DNA from: Rostrohypoxylon terebratum
Taxonomy: Eukaryota > Ascomycota > Sordariomycetes > Xylariales > Hypoxylaceae
NCBI GenBank assembly: GCA_022497145.1
Contig: MU385857.1
Location: 682,001 to 746,000, forward strand
Length of the DNA stretch: 64,000 nt
Direction of reading: 5' to 3'
A model generated the notes under the pieces. It was given only the letters and a program-made list of their open reading frames with translations. It did not search any database and had not been told where the DNA came from. Numbering within the stretch: the stretch's first letter is position 1; the number at the start of each line of letters is the position of its first letter. This document shows positions 23,415 to 34,103 of the stretch, piece after piece. The position numbers were made by a program, and so were the translations under genes.

Positions 23415-24049
23415 CTCGTCCGTATCAGGATGTATCGATTCTAACAGGTTTTGATGACGATGGAATGGATAGAAAAGGAGGAAAATGAATATTTGACGCG
23501 AGGGAGCGCGATTAATGGAAAGTGGGGCTGGTGTTGAAAACGCCACATCATGTGACCCGGATCCCCAAGCAAACTATGAGGTGCAGCATCCGACGCCCGA
23601 TGAGGTAATGGCAGCCCGTGTCGCAGGTGCAACAGGAGCAACAGGGGCTGAGAGGGGCTCTTTCAGCTTAGAGCTCTGAGCCAGTGCTTAGCTCCACCTC
23701 TACGCAATCCGGATTCTGATTGGTCCTTGTCCTGCAGCCCTGGTAACGTCAGATGCCCTAGCGTGTAAGGCGGGTCCAAACCTTGAATTTTCCTGGGTAC
23801 ATCACGAAGGAGGGGTTGCTACTTCGTATTAACCTACTCGTTCGATACCTTGATCTTAACAACTTAACTTTTTTCTCTCTAAGCCTCATCATTCTTACCG
23901 CAGCAACAACTCTACTTTTATACTTACCCTATCAGATATACCTCAATCTTACATTGATACCTGTTATCCTCCAAAAATAACGCAACAGATACATACTAAA
24001 TCAATCGATATTCAACATCCCAAGATTCAATCGACGTACCAATCATATC
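23415..24049. other. Divergent promoter region MUS81 / PCM1
   Basis: Shared 5' region of two divergently transcribed genes. The right half is CT/TA-rich leader sequence. No further gene is seen. Confidence 0.6.
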
Positions 24050-25669
24050 ATGGATAGAGACGCCATCCTAGCCGCTTCGAAGAAGCACGATATAGTCCCC
24101 GGAAGGCTATACAAGTACGGCACAGCAGGCTTTCGTATGAATGCCGATCTCCTAGATGGTGTCACCTTCCGAGTCGGATTACTGTCAGCTCTTCGAAGTC
24201 GTAAACTCAATGGCCAGACGATTGGCGTTATGATCACCGCCAGTCACAATCCCGCAGTGGATAATGGTGTCAAGATTGTCGACCCAATGGGTGACATGCT
24301 CGAGCAAGAGTGGGAGGTCCATGCTACTAATCTCGTCAACGCTCCAAGCCACGAAGAACTTGTCGACTACTTCTATAAGCTAGCCGACTCGCTTAAGATC
24401 GACCTCACTTCCCCCGGTAAGGTTATTGCCGGCCGCGATACTCGCCCGTCCGGAAAAACCCTCGTAACAGCCCTCGCCGATTCTCTTGCGGCTACGAATA
24501 CGACCTTTACCGATTACAAGATCCTCACGACCCCCCAACTCCACTACCTAACCCGTTGTGTAAACACAGCTGGCACGCCGGGAGCATATGGCGAGGTCAG
24601 CGAGGTTGGATACTACACGAAGATGGTCCAGGCTTTCTACAATGCCCTACGCGGACGCAAGGTTTCTGGAAAGTTATCTGTAGATTGCGCCAATGGTGTT
24701 GGTGGCCCGAAACTTAGCGAGCTCCTCAAGCACCACGACCCCTCCAAGACCGGGTTGGACGTAAGGGTTGCCAACGATGACGTCTTACGCCCAGAAGTCC
24801 TGAACCTGGACTGTGGTGCCGATTTCGTCAAAACGAGACAGCGAGCCCCCGTCAACCCGAAGCCTGCTCCCGGTGAGAGATGGTGCTCCCTAGACGGCGA
24901 TGCTGACCGCCTCATCTACTATTGGATCGACCCAGAGACTGGATTTTTCATGCTGGATGGAGATCGTATTGCAACCCTTGCAGCTTCTTTCATTGCAGAT
25001 CTTATCCGCACTGCTGGTTTAGATGGCCAACTTCGTATCGGACTTATCCAGACCGCCTATGCCAATGGATCCAGTACTAAGTATGTCGAGCAGCACTTGC
25101 AGATCCCGGTAGTCTGCACTCCTACAGGTGTAAAGCATCTTCACCATGCCGCTTGCTCGTATGACATCGGTGTCTACTTCGAGGCCAATGGCCACGGAAC
25201 TGTTCTCTTCTCTCAGGATGCCATCCAGGCGTTCAAGACTAAGGAGCCCCAGTCGCCTGCACAGAAAGATGCTCTCGAAACGCTTAGCGCTTTGGGAGAT
25301 CTCATCAACCAGACCGTCGGTGATGCCATATCAGACATGCTCATGGTCGAAGTGATCTTGGCCCACAAGGGATGGTCACTAAGGGATTGGGCCATGACGT
25401 ACCAAGATCTTCCTAATCGTCTCGTCCGCGTGGAAGTAGGCAACAAAGATCTCTTCCACACTACTGATGCGGAACGAAGGCTTAGTTATCCCGAACACTG
25501 CCAAGACGAGATTGATAAGGTTGTAAAGAAGTACACGAATGCTCGCTCTTTCGCTAGAGCTAGCGGCACGGAGAACGCGTGCCGAGTCTACGCAGAGGCC
25601 GCCACGAGATCCGAAGCGGACGAGCTTGCGAACAAAGTCGCGGCTATCGTGAAGGCGTATGGAGGTTAA
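24050..25669 (+). CDS. PCM1: Phosphoacetylglucosamine mutase
   Basis: Interconverts GlcNAc-6-P and GlcNAc-1-P on the route to UDP-GlcNAc, the precursor of chitin, N-glycans and GPI anchors; cytosolic. A single uninterrupted exon of 539 residues, normal for fungal PCM1/AGM1. The phosphoserine loop ITASHNP has S65; KYGTAGFR near residue 22 is the family's N-terminal signature. The Mg2+ loop DGDADR is at 282-287. The C-terminal phosphate-binding loop RASGTENACRVYAEA lies near 505-519. The SHNP rather than SHLP active loop and the sugar-loop sequence place it in the GlcNAc-P mutase branch of the phosphohexomutases rather than phosphoglucomutase. It is divergent from MUS81. Confidence 0.96.
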   Translation: MDRDAILAASKKHDIVPGRLYKYGTAGFRMNADLLDGVTFRVGLLSALRSRKLNGQTIGVMITASHNPAVDNGVKIVDPMGDMLEQEWEVHATNLVNAPSHEELVDYFYKLADSLKIDLTSPGKVIAGRDTRPSGKTLVTALADSLAATNTTFTDYKILTTPQLHYLTRCVNTAGTPGAYGEVSEVGYYTKMVQAFYNALRGRKVSGKLSVDCANGVGGPKLSELLKHHDPSKTGLDVRVANDDVLRPEVLNLDCGADFVKTRQRAPVNPKPAPGERWCSLDGDADRLIYYWIDPETGFFMLDGDRIATLAASFIADLIRTAGLDGQLRIGLIQTAYANGSSTKYVEQHLQIPVVCTPTGVKHLHHAACSYDIGVYFEANGHGTVLFSQDAIQAFKTKEPQSPAQKDALETLSALGDLINQTVGDAISDMLMVEVILAHKGWSLRDWAMTYQDLPNRLVRVEVGNKDLFHTTDAERRLSYPEHCQDEIDKVVKKYTNARSFARASGTENACRVYAEAATRSEADELANKVAAIVKAYGG

Positions 25670-25968
25670 ATAATCTATATCCATGGGTATGAACCCGGAT
25701 ATATTACGTGGGGGCATAGTGTAGACAGTTCATGGGCCTTAAAAGTTAGGTGATTCTTAGGTCGGGAACAATGCTTTACGTTTTTACGAATATAGCTGAT
25801 GAATTCCACTAAATACTGCAAGTAATTGTTGTCTGATACTGCGATGGTGACTATGTTGAATATTATGTAGAAATAACCAGGCTGGTTTTTCAAGAGGTTT
25901 ATCTTTTCGTTCATTACATTTTGTGTAATCACGAACGCCTCGTCGTCTAGCCTTTATTGAATAACGTT

Positions 25969-27394
25969 TTATGCTCTACGAGCGGATGGTGATGTAGGTG
26001 CGGGGCAAGGCACAGCTGGTAAAGCCTCATCGGGAGCAATCTCCTTACCCTGGCTCATGGCAATGAAGTGCTTCCTTATGAGTTGAATGCGGCTATTCTG
26101 GTTTGCCGTGTTTTTCGGGTTGCCGTACTGCAAGGCTAGACCATCGCTGTGGTCCACGTAAACCTACAATTGGCGTTAGGAATTTCATTTTCCACCTGGA
26201 TTATCGAGTAAGGTCTCTTACGGTGCAGTCCGGTGCATTATGTCCAAATTGGCTCCAGAATGTGTCACCAACGGCAGCGGGACTCTCTTCGATAATTTTG
26301 AACATCGACTGTAGGTTGGCAGTATCTCCGCCCACCCAATCATACTCACCGGCGAAAAAGGGCCTTCCTGCAGCCTCAACAATCTTGATGTCATCTTGGA
26401 GTTTGGCTGTGTCGACAGGATACATATGATCCGAAAAGATGTCTATTTCTTCGATGCTGAGGTGGGTCTTGTTGATGCCATAAGTCCCGTCAACTACTCA
26501 ATTTTAGTTCTACATTAAGGCTGGATCTCGGTTCTACCTCTACAAAGTGGTTGTCATGTTGGAAGTGATTTGAACGTACCCATGAGTTTCTGGGGTGCGA
26601 GACTCTTCACGTATTTCGCAATGTCCTGGACCCAGTCCGCTGGTGAGTTCATATCGCCCCATATAGGACCGAGGAGCTCATTTCCAGTCTCGTATGCGAA
26701 TATAGTAGGGTCTTCAGCAAAGGTTAAATTGGTGTATTGGTTCCTATGGGTGATGATCGTCTTGATATAATCCTTGAATGTCGCTACAATAGTAGCATTG
26801 GTGTAGAATTGCTGGACTAAGGGATTTTTCTCGTCCCTCTGCTGATTTAGGTCGAAGCCCCCCCAACGAAGAAAATTGTATTTCCCTCCGTGGTAGTAGT
26901 CCTATTAACAAATGAGCTCTTAGTCACTCATGTTCCCTCCTTTGTATACTAACGTAGTTGTCCACCAATGGTATCAATAATCTGATACCATATACACCTG
27001 CCTGGTAGACAGCCCAATCGATGGAGTTGAAGGCCTGTTCATTGACCTTCCCCGGCTCGGGCCACACGCTCAAGGGGTTCCCAACGCTTATACCTAACGT
27101 GTGTCCACGGATCATGGTGCCTCCTAAGGCTTGGACCGTGGCCATGACTTCGGTGATACGCTCCTTGGTAGGGTAACTGGCTTTAGTGGGAGCATAGTAA
27201 GGTTCATCAGCGGGCGGTGTGACGTTCTCGTCGAGACCTAGCCAATAGACATTGGGACCAACTGCTTTCCAGACCTTCCCGTCCACTAGCAAGCTGGTGC
27301 CGTTGCGCGTAACCGGAGAAAGCTGTGTGGCACGGTGAATAGGCGACGCCAGCACGGTGGTGGCACACAAGATAAGCACAGGCAACAGCATCAT
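25969..27394 (-). CDS. Secreted GH5-type glycoside hydrolase (endo-beta-mannanase-like)
   Basis: Probably hydrolyses beta-1,4-mannan or a related plant polysaccharide outside the cell. Minus-strand exons: 27394-26954, 26901-26580, 26493-26222 and 26163-25969, giving 409 residues. A signal peptide is clear (MMLLPVLILCATTVLAS). The (beta/alpha)8 fold starts at WKAVGPNVYWLGLDEN. The acid/base glutamate is in YETGNELLG (E222) and the nucleophile in FAGEYDW (E304), the expected spacing for clan GH-A. No carbohydrate-binding module is visible; the tail is Pro/Ser-rich. Substrate is inferred from overall likeness to GH5 mannanases; another GH5 subfamily is possible. Per1 is transcribed divergently from its 5' side. 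Confidence 0.85.
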
Positions 27395-28642
27395 TATGAA
27401 TATGGCCCAAATCTTACTTGAACGAGGAGTACCATGTCCAAGGCATTCTTAAGAGAGATATAAGGCATAGACCTGCAAATGTTACACGACAAATTCGACG
27501 GCATTATAATCGTCCGCGGAGGGTAGTCTTCCGGGCCATGTTGGATGCCCGAATAGGATCATGGTCGCGGCTCACAAGCTTCTCCTAAGGCTCCATATGA
27601 ACCTTTACTTTGCCGTAGCTATGGGCATAGACAAAATGTGTACTTTCATGGCCAATTCCATATTGGACTGTAAGAGGATATATTGACGTTAGAACTCCTC
27701 GCAACGGGGGTACGGAATGCCAGATGTGGTCGCCATTTGATCGATTGGCATAGCTTGTTAGGTACCTAGTAATTGGCGGATCAACACTAGATGTGCTGTA
27801 CGTGATTAACAAGGTCAATATGAAGCGCCTGGCGCGTACGAGAAGATAATAATAGGATATAAAAAAATAAAAACGGAACCAACCTTGAATATCAGATTGA
27901 TGGAACGCGAAACATCAAGGAATAAAGATCGCTCCAGCTGTTTCATGGAGGTACCGGTAGCTCTTGCACCAACAAGCTCTCTAGCAGCTCTAACAGGGAA
28001 GTAACTGGTACAATAACGCGAGCCGAGTTAGGGCCAAGAATCCGGGGTACCGATACGTCAATCGGGTCAATTTGCCTTGGACTTAGCAGACCTAGGCACT
28101 GTTCCTAGCGCGTTATAACCTTCTAATTAAGCTTAGGAGTTAGAACCTTGGAAGCTGTCATCGACGTTCTTTCGCTCGGTCGCAGATGCATGGGTATGAC
28201 GATCTTTCCTCCTGCCCATCTTGCCCATGCGTTTTGTTGCTTGCTAGCAATTAGAAAGTCCTAGAGCTTTTCATGCTCTATTATACGAAAACCCCACAGT
28301 AGCCCTTGTTGCACCCTATTGGATCTATTGGATCTATTGGAGAAAGTCACACCCCTACGAATAGGAAGCTCCCTACACTAAAATCAATTCCCAATTGGCT
28401 TCAACTGTCGCATCCACCTAATAAGATCCAATCAGAGGGAAAGAAAGAAGCCGTTCGGCGGTCCCAGTTGCCTGGACGCCTGGTCAGATTTCTCCTAGGT
28501 GCCCTGGTGCCCCAGGCTTCGCTCGCCTCGGGACGTTCCAAGCTTCCCAAGCCTCCAAGGTCCCAAGTCTCCAAGGTCCCAAGCCTTTTTCTCACCCCAT
28601 CTTGCGAAGAAGAAAACAAGCTTCGCAAATGCCGACTGCAAC
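27395..28642. other. Divergent spacer between GH5 gene and PER1
   Basis: No gene is supported. It includes a 9-nt tandem repeat at 28318-28340 and a purine/pyrimidine-biased PER1 leader with repeated 'ccaaggtcccaag' units near 28555-28583. ORFs of 120-160 codons at 28306-28876 overlap the PER1 leader and first exon in other frames and look like chance. Confidence 0.6.
28318..28340. repeat. Tandem nonamer ATTGGATCT, 2.6 copies
   Basis: Perfect short tandem repeat about 300 bp upstream of the PER1 start. Confidence 0.75.
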
Positions 28643-30009
28643 ATGTTACGACCATCATCTTTACTGACACTCCTCGTCGTCTGCATCTGCTTATTATGGG
28701 GGACTGCCGAAGCCTCTCTTGGCGACAGGCTACCCGAGTTCCGGGAATGTGTAGAGGTTCGTTTCTTCGCGTGCGTGTGTGCAATGAGCAGTGAGCAGTG
28801 TGCCAAAAGTCCAGTTGTGTCTCGGCGGATGGTGCTACTCAGCAAAAGTGCCCGGCTAGCTACCAACAAAAGCTAGCTAAGACACACTCATGATCTTGTG
28901 CGAGTAACTTAAAGACGAGAGTAAAAAAAAGATGAACTAACTGAGTCCGTCGTTGGACGGCGAAATAGGTCTGCGCCCGCGAGAATTGCGATCCGAATAA
29001 CAACCCGACCCATATCCGTACGTCACCAAGAACCAGTACACATATAGCTACGATCCCTCACTACAAAGTACGCGACCAACGAGGCTAACTTCCACTTCTC
29101 TCGTATAGCCTTCCACCGCCGTCTCCTATTCTGGACCTGCCCGCAAGAGTGCGACTACACATGCCAGCACATAATAACGCAGCAACGTCTCGCCGCCGGG
29201 CAACCCGTAACTCAATTCCACGGAAAATGGCCCTTCATACGCGTCCTCGGTATGCAAGAGCCCTTCTCCGTGCTCTTTAGCCTGGGGAACTTGGTCGCGC
29301 ACCAGAACGGCCTGGCCAAAATCCGACAGGCTATCCCAGCCGGCTACCCGCTTCGCAAGTACTACGAACTGTTCGCCTGCTTCGGCATTGCGACTTGGAT
29401 CTTCAGTTCCATCTTCCACATCCGCGACTTTCGCCTAACTGAGCAGCTCGACTACTTCGCCGCCGGCGCCGGCGTTCTTTATGGCATGTACTACACTCCC
29501 ATCCGCGTCTTCAGGCTCGACAAACCTACGCCGCGCCGTCAGAGCGTGCTGAGGCTCTGGACCATCCTCTGCTGTCTGATGTACATCGCACACGTCGCGT
29601 ACTTGAAACTATGGCGCTGGAACTACACGTATAACATGGCTGCCAATGTGACCGTGGGTCTTGTTCAGAACGCGCTCTGGAGTTACTTCAGTTGGAAGAA
29701 ATGGACCGAGAGCCGGCGGGCGTGGGCTATCTGGCCCGGTGTTGCCGTCGCCTGGCTGATGATGGTCATGAGCTTAGAATTGTTGGATTTCCCGCCGTTA
29801 TGGGGAGCTCTGGATGCACACAGCTTATGGCATTTGGGTACGATCGGCCCTACCGTCCTGTGGTACAAGTAAGTTTAAAAACTTATTTTCCAACATCCCT
29901 TCTACAAGTAAGTTGATAATTTATACTAAACTTGGTTTGTAGCTTTATGGTCAAGGATTCCCAAGAAAACATGGCGATCACGACGAAGTTAAAGGACATC
30001 AAGGCCTAA
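28643..30009 (+). CDS. PER1: GPI-anchor lipid remodelling protein Per1 (PGAP3 family)
   Basis: ER membrane protein required for removal of the sn-2 fatty acid of GPI anchors (PGAP3 homologue) before lipid remodelling. Exons 28643-28756, 28969-29017, 29109-29868 and 29943-30009 give 329 residues, the usual length. There is a signal peptide at 1-25, a Cys-rich lumenal segment (ECVEVCARENC then FWTCPQECDYTCQH), then about seven membrane segments. Conserved family motifs seen are the FHGKWPF block, SSIFHIRD, and DAHSLWHLGT near the end (His residues typical of the CREST superfamily). The C-terminus is short and cytosolic. Intron 1 uses an unusual GTTCGT donor. Start 28643 is the only Met giving a signal peptide. 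Confidence 0.94.
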
Positions 30010-31727
30010 CAAAGGGCATTACTAACTTGGGGGAGGATTGGCTACGCATGAGACTCCATTGTTGTATATTCCGGCGTTAAAATATTATTATATTGTAATG
30101 GGTGTCCCTTCGCTCGGCTGCATTGAAAAAAGGGGATAACGTCACTATAGAGGCTGGGGAGTTCGAGGTTCTGAACTGCGTTGGTCTAGACTAGAGCCTT
30201 TCATTGATTGACTACTTGACTACCTACTAAGCTAAGCTAATATGAATTTGATTAACGTCAGACGCGATCCAAGTCCTTCCATTGAAACCAACACCAGAAA
30301 ACCAGCTTTTTTTCCCCAACGTGGATTCCATGGATTCCTTCGTAGATCGTCTCACCGGATCACCAATCCGCAACCTTCAACCCACACCCAACACCCAACA
30401 CAGCCCCTCTAACCACCACCACCTTCTCCAAAGGATGCGACGAAAAACCCTAGATAATTAAACTTCGTCAGCTAAAAAGATCCTCTTTCCCACTCTTGCC
30501 ACACGCACATATGCGTGCGACGCAGAGCAAAATAGAAATCGAAACAAAGCCACGCAAAGGTCCCCGGGTAAAATAAGTAAGTAAGTAAAAGTCAGAAACC
30601 ATTAAAAAATGTAAGCACCACACACCCCCACCTCCCCGAGGCCATCCCCGCGCCCGCCAACGTGCAAACCGAGCGGCCGCGGCAGCACGTGGCGATGCAC
30701 GCGCGGCGCCCATACGGCTCGTCGACGGGACGCCAGGACGGAAAAGAAAAAAATCACGCTCGGTTCGGCTAGAGAGGTACAACGGGACGAAATGCCCGAA
30801 ATACCTCGAGGACGGTCTCATACGGCTCTTCCTATGAGTAATGAGGTAGGTTGGACACTTGCGGTGTCGGAGTCATCATGGCAGCGCGGCGGACCTGCGG
30901 GCGAAATACAACAGAATTGGAAAAGTAACGTACCGTTTCAAGCTATATATATCGACACGGGATGTTTGTGTATAGCTGTGTTGACGAGCATCTGAAGATC
31001 CGATGTTGGGTGGTTTGTAGTAGAAGTTGGTTGAAGGATGAAAAAGTGAAGAGCAAAGAGAAAAAAAAAAGCTTTGCCAAAATAAAATTGACATGGGCCT
31101 GTCTGTCCAGTACCCGCTGGTCTGAAAAGTGGGGACCCACCACCAACCACCAAACTCATCCATCTCATCCGTGCCCTCCCACGCATCCTCAGACTCCCCA
31201 GAGTTCAACTAACTCTTCGGAAGCCTTCAATCGGTTCAATATCGCTCGTTCCTACAAGTCACCAAACAATTCCACAATCACATAATCGATGACACAGATA
31301 GTCTTGTGAAGTACTTTTTTTTTCATTATCGGAGAACAGTGGTTTAACTCCTTGCTTCCCAACATACAATGGCAAACAATTCTGAGCAATAACTCTCGTA
31401 CTTCTTCTCGCATCGCTAGAACCTTATGAACGTTTCATGGGCAACCCCCCAATAAAAAGCTAACAAGCCAAAGTAAAGTAACATGAATCTGTACACAGGG
31501 ACAAGCAGAACATCGTCTATCCAGCCCTCAATATCCACATGCCGTCATCTTCAGAAAACAGTCTGGGATTGATTCTTTTCCCCCAAATGCGTGTGCCCTA
31601 TCAACGGCAAATCATCATCGTAACATCATGAAAGCAAGGTTGGAGCCGAAAAAAATCGTTAGAAAGCATGCATGTCACTCTGGTTCCTTACATTGCTTCC
31701 CATCCAATCAAAACCCAGGGCCCAATG
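30010..31727. other. Intergenic spacer with GC-rich island
   Basis: Converging 3' regions of PER1 and the C2H2 gene. A GC-rich block at about 30620-30745 stands out against AT-rich flanks. The overlapping ORFs on either strand match no family. A (GTAA)n microsatellite occurs at about 30574-30589. Confidence 0.55.
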
Positions 31728-34103
31728 CTATGAAAGTCCTGAGTAGTCCGACGTCCATTCCATGTTTGGATTGTAGTCCATGTTGAAGTCTTGTGACGAT
31801 GGTTGCGTATAACCGGCAGCCATACTGGGCGGGATAGCGCCAAAGAGGGTACTGCCAAAGTCATTCAACTTGTCCATTGAAGTGGGCGGGAAGAGTGGGA
31901 AATCATGACCAAACTGGTTAGAGCAGGCAGGTTGGAAGTCCTCAAAGCCCTCGTCCACCATCGTCGGTGGTGTTAACATCATCTGCCCGCCTTGGCCACT
32001 AGTAGCGAGTTGCGGCATAGCGAACTGCTGGCATGCGTTCATGTTGAAGTTCTCGTAATCATTATACGCTTCGAAGTCCTTGATGTTCTTGTTGTAGATG
32101 GAATGTGAAGGGGTTGGCAATTGCACGGGGGCGCCGTAAATATCATCAAACTGGCCAGTGAATTCGGGACTGAGGTCATCGAAAGAGTTGAACTGGCCGG
32201 AGTCAGTGGATGGCGTGCTGTTGTCAATCGGAGAGAAGTCAAGCTGGATCTCAGCATCAAATGGTTGATGCTCGTGCATGGCGTTAAACTCTTCTGTGGT
32301 GGGGTACGAAGGAAAATCGAGTTCGTTGTACTGTCCATAGATAGAGTCATCGGGTGGTGTCATCACGAGATCAGTCTGTTCGCTGCTAGGCGTAGGCAAT
32401 CCCTTGATGAGGGGCGTAGGGTGAGCAGAACTGCCTGCTTTGCTTGATTTCTTCTGGCCATTGGTTTTTGTTCGGACGTATGTCCATCCGTGCGCTTTCT
32501 CCATGTGTTGTTTGCAATTAGACTCACGCTTAGACTTGTAAGGGCAAGGCTTGAAATGACACTCGTACATCGGGGGAGCAGCCGAGTGTTTGTCGTTCAC
32601 ATGCCGGTCCATCTCCTTCTCGGTAGGCCAGCCGTACTCGTGGTATTTACAAGTAGGAATAGGACACTTCCAGGGGCGAGAATGAGTCTTCTCGTGTTTT
32701 GTTAGGTCGCAAGGTCGCTTGAACTCCTTGTTGCAGCCGGGGTGTTGGCACTTCTTGGGAGCCAGCTCCTCAGGGGAGGCGTTCTTCTTTCGACGAGCCA
32801 TGGATCGCATGATCTCTTCTTCGTCCTCGGCCTGTTCGCTCATCGAACGCTTGAACCGGATGGGACCCTTGGCCTCGTCTTCTTCGAGGTCTTCGATGGG
32901 TTTGCCGGTGGCCATAGAGAATGCCTTGCCGTTCTTCTTTACGCGGACTAATTCGGCAGGTCGTCCGTTGGTAGTAAGCCCGCCCATGAGCTTAACCTCA
33001 TCCGTTCTATGTATCAGGTCAGCATGTGTATCGTTACCTAGGGAATGCTGGGGATCATACGGATCAACCTCCATATCGTCTAATTCTTTACCCTCGGCTT
33101 GCCTCTGACGGGCCTCCTGCATTAATTGTGCGTGTTGGCGAATTTGTTCGACTAGATCGATAAAGTAGCCGTTGTTATAGGGGCGGTCGTGAGGGCGGGT
33201 TTGCTCTCTGTCAGAGAGATATTCGACGGTCGCTTGGATACATCGAATCGAAGTGAGGCAGAAGTCGCGGTATAATTCGACAGATTTTGCCTTCTCCTTC
33301 AACCACAACCCACGATAAGTAACTCCACAAACGCCAGGGTCTTTCATAAGTTGACTCACCGGTGCCATAAAGATCAGGGTCTTCTCGAGATCCCTGAGAC
33401 AAACGATCTGGTTTTCCTGGATCCTTCTGGGGCAGTCATTGACAATGGGACGGAAGTCCTTGAGCGATCGGTCCTGTAGTAGTGGTTTCAAGATATGCTC
33501 GTGGATACGGTTCTTAGCACGGTCACTAAGACGTTGACTATCCTGAGACCTAGTAGCAGTGATAGAACGAGTGATAGCAGCAGCGCTACCTCCGGTAAAC
33601 TTGGCCTCCTTCCGCTTCTGGTTTGTGGAGGCAATAGACGAACCAAGACCACTGTCAGATTCATGGTGACGAGATGAGCGACGGTTACGAGGGCGCAACA
33701 CTCGTCGCTCGGTCTCGACAGAGGAAGACTCCTCAGACATGTCGTCTCCAACTATAGTATGGTCCAAAAAACCTCTAGGAATGGGAAGAATTTCCTCCGG
33801 TAAAGAACTGGAAGGTGATAATGGCTCGGCCTTGATAGCCGATAGGGTAACCTCGAACTTGCCAATGTTCAGGGCAGCACGACGAACGTGAGCATCGACA
33901 ACATCATCGAGAGTTGTTTGGGATCGACGAGGTAGTGATGGGACTTTGAACGTAGTAGCAGCAGGCGGACTAGACGGAGGAGTAACAGGAGAGTGGAAAG
34001 TTGCACCCTTCCGTAGAGTCAAGTTCGTCTTAACAGTCAAGCCATTGCCGGAAGAAGGGTCCGAGCGAGTCACCGGAGTCCTTCGAGGATTGGAGAAGGA
34101 CAT
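31728..34103 (-). CDS. C2H2 zinc-finger protein, putative transcription factor
   Basis: Likely nuclear DNA-binding regulator. A single exon; starting at 34103 (MSFSNPRR) it encodes 791 residues; an in-frame Met at 34121 would add six. The N-terminal 150 residues are Ser/Pro-rich. A central conserved region (~190-330) lacks a domain I can name. Three C2H2-type fingers occupy about residues 450-560: CQHPGCNKEFKRPCDLTKHEKTH, a long second finger containing KYHEYGWPTEKEMDRH, and a third with CPYKSKRESNCKQHMEKAH. The pattern of fingers 2-3 is a fungal-specific arrangement I recall from uncharacterised Pezizomycotina proteins. The tail is Gln/Asn/Pro-rich and acidic, like an activation domain. Upstream lies nearly 4 kb without a gene. 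No function beyond DNA binding can be claimed. Confidence 0.85.
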   Translation of the reverse strand: MSFSNPRRTPVTRSDPSSGNGLTVKTNLTLRKGATFHSPVTPPSSPPAATTFKVPSLPRRSQTTLDDVVDAHVRRAALNIGKFEVTLSAIKAEPLSPSSSLPEEILPIPRGFLDHTIVGDDMSEESSSVETERRVLRPRNRRSSRHHESDSGLGSSIASTNQKRKEAKFTGGSAAAITRSITATRSQDSQRLSDRAKNRIHEHILKPLLQDRSLKDFRPIVNDCPRRIQENQIVCLRDLEKTLIFMAPVSQLMKDPGVCGVTYRGLWLKEKAKSVELYRDFCLTSIRCIQATVEYLSDREQTRPHDRPYNNGYFIDLVEQIRQHAQLMQEARQRQAEGKELDDMEVDPYDPQHSLGNDTHADLIHRTDEVKLMGGLTTNGRPAELVRVKKNGKAFSMATGKPIEDLEEDEAKGPIRFKRSMSEQAEDEEEIMRSMARRKKNASPEELAPKKCQHPGCNKEFKRPCDLTKHEKTHSRPWKCPIPTCKYHEYGWPTEKEMDRHVNDKHSAAPPMYECHFKPCPYKSKRESNCKQHMEKAHGWTYVRTKTNGQKKSSKAGSSAHPTPLIKGLPTPSSEQTDLVMTPPDDSIYGQYNELDFPSYPTTEEFNAMHEHQPFDAEIQLDFSPIDNSTPSTDSGQFNSFDDLSPEFTGQFDDIYGAPVQLPTPSHSIYNKNIKDFEAYNDYENFNMNACQQFAMPQLATSGQGGQMMLTPPTMVDEGFEDFQPACSNQFGHDFPLFPPTSMDKLNDFGSTLFGAIPPSMAAGYTQPSSQDFNMDYNPNMEWTSDYSGLS

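Noticed and set aside
28306..28876. Four overlapping 120-160 codon ORFs on both strands
   Set aside because: They overlap the PER1 leader and first exon; PER1 homology fixes the true frame.
30468..30821. 117-codon minus ORF over the GC-rich island
   Set aside because: Poly-Ala/Arg translation of GC-rich DNA with no family likeness.
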